Virus record (IMG/VR): IMGVR_UViG_3300036766_000429
Coordinates: 1 to 54,942 of that record
DNA: 54,942 nt
Strand: one strand, 5' to 3'
Source of the DNA: a virus
The translations under genes and the position numbers were made by a program. The notes under the pieces are model-generated. The model saw only the letters and a program-made list of their open reading frames with translations. It did not search any database and had not been told where the DNA came from. Positions 54,809 to 54,942 of this stretch are shown here, one piece after another (position 1 is the first letter of the stretch; every line of letters starts with the position of its first letter).

Positions 54809-54942
54809 TGAGCCTATATATATATAGAAAATCAAAAACGTTTACAAGAAGTAAATGCCACATTATCAGGTACACTTCCTGGTATTGGTAAAATTGGTAT
54901 TTTTCTTGCTGGACAAAATGGAGATTTAATTACGGCAATGTC
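54808..54942 (+). CDS. Start of the next gene, out of frame with its ATG at a TA repeat
   Basis: ATG at 54808 overlaps the previous stop, like most starts in this cluster, but its frame ends after 27 codons (stop 54889-54891). Another frame is open from 54812 to the window end and reads ENQKRLQEVN, TLSGTLPGIGKIGIF, LAGQNGDLITAM. This looks like a real Gly-rich protein but has no early start codon of its own. The break lies in (TA)6 at 54815-54826; seven or four units would join the ATG to this frame. The product is not recognised. Confidence 0.5.
54815..54826 (+). repeat. (TA)6 dinucleotide repeat at a gene start
   Basis: Six TA units directly after the third base of the second codon (AGC, then C). 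Slippage by one or two units changes which frame follows the ATG at 54808: six units lead to an early stop, and seven or four lead into the long open frame. It is either a phase switch or a sequencing or assembly length error. Confidence 0.75.

Noticed and set aside
1-54942. Search by eye for tRNA genes, integrase or attachment sites
   Set aside because: No cloverleaf-like sequence with a TTCGA arm in context, and no recombinase protein, was recognised; a tRNA-scan program would be needed to exclude them.

Overview
The window is a piece of a large, low-GC (mid-30s percent by eye) tailed bacteriophage genome with a contractile tail (myovirus type). Every convincing gene is on the + strand and genes are packed tightly, often sharing TAATG or ATGA stop/start overlaps. 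I saw no tRNA, rRNA, CRISPR array, integrase or rho-independent terminator. The host cannot be named from the sequence.

Positions 1-34739 hold the tail module in classical order: an unknown 5'-truncated gene, tail sheath (1724-4165), tail tube (4863-5483), two overlapping tail-assembly chaperone-like genes (5551-6517) with a probable frameshift, a short tape measure (6522-8666), a tube/baseplate protein, a 1673-aa baseplate hub protein, a gp5/gpV-like spike, a hydrophobic protein with membrane segments, a further baseplate protein, a gp25-like wedge protein (21371-21802), a gpJ/gp6-like wedge protein (21888-25136), a 2217-aa protein with two LamG-like domains, and a 973-aa protein with a dockerin-like calcium-binding module.

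Positions 35801-54808 hold a long overlapping cluster of glycan genes. It contains GT2, GT4-like and GT9-like glycosyltransferases; a GT2-GT6 fusion (GT6 is the blood-group A/B transferase family) followed by a GT11 alpha-1,2-fucosyltransferase; several SAM methyltransferases including two FkbM types; and a cupin. It also contains a possible nucleotide-sugar pathway: a GDPD-KdsC-type phosphatase fusion, a PfkB sugar kinase, and a nucleotidyltransferase-RpiB isomerase fusion. Together they could build and methylate a glycan for the virion or for the infected cell surface; which of these is not visible in the sequence.

Five related zinc-finger/HNH homing endonucleases (359-1639, 4146-4799, 20632-21381, 34781-35804, 43132-43923) sit at gene junctions in both modules. 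One is an internal tandem duplication with a decayed first HNH unit, one is frameshifted, and one has left a footprint containing a diverged second copy of the upstream gene's end. At the right edge the next gene starts with a (TA)6 repeat that puts its ATG out of frame, which suggests phase variation or a sequence error.
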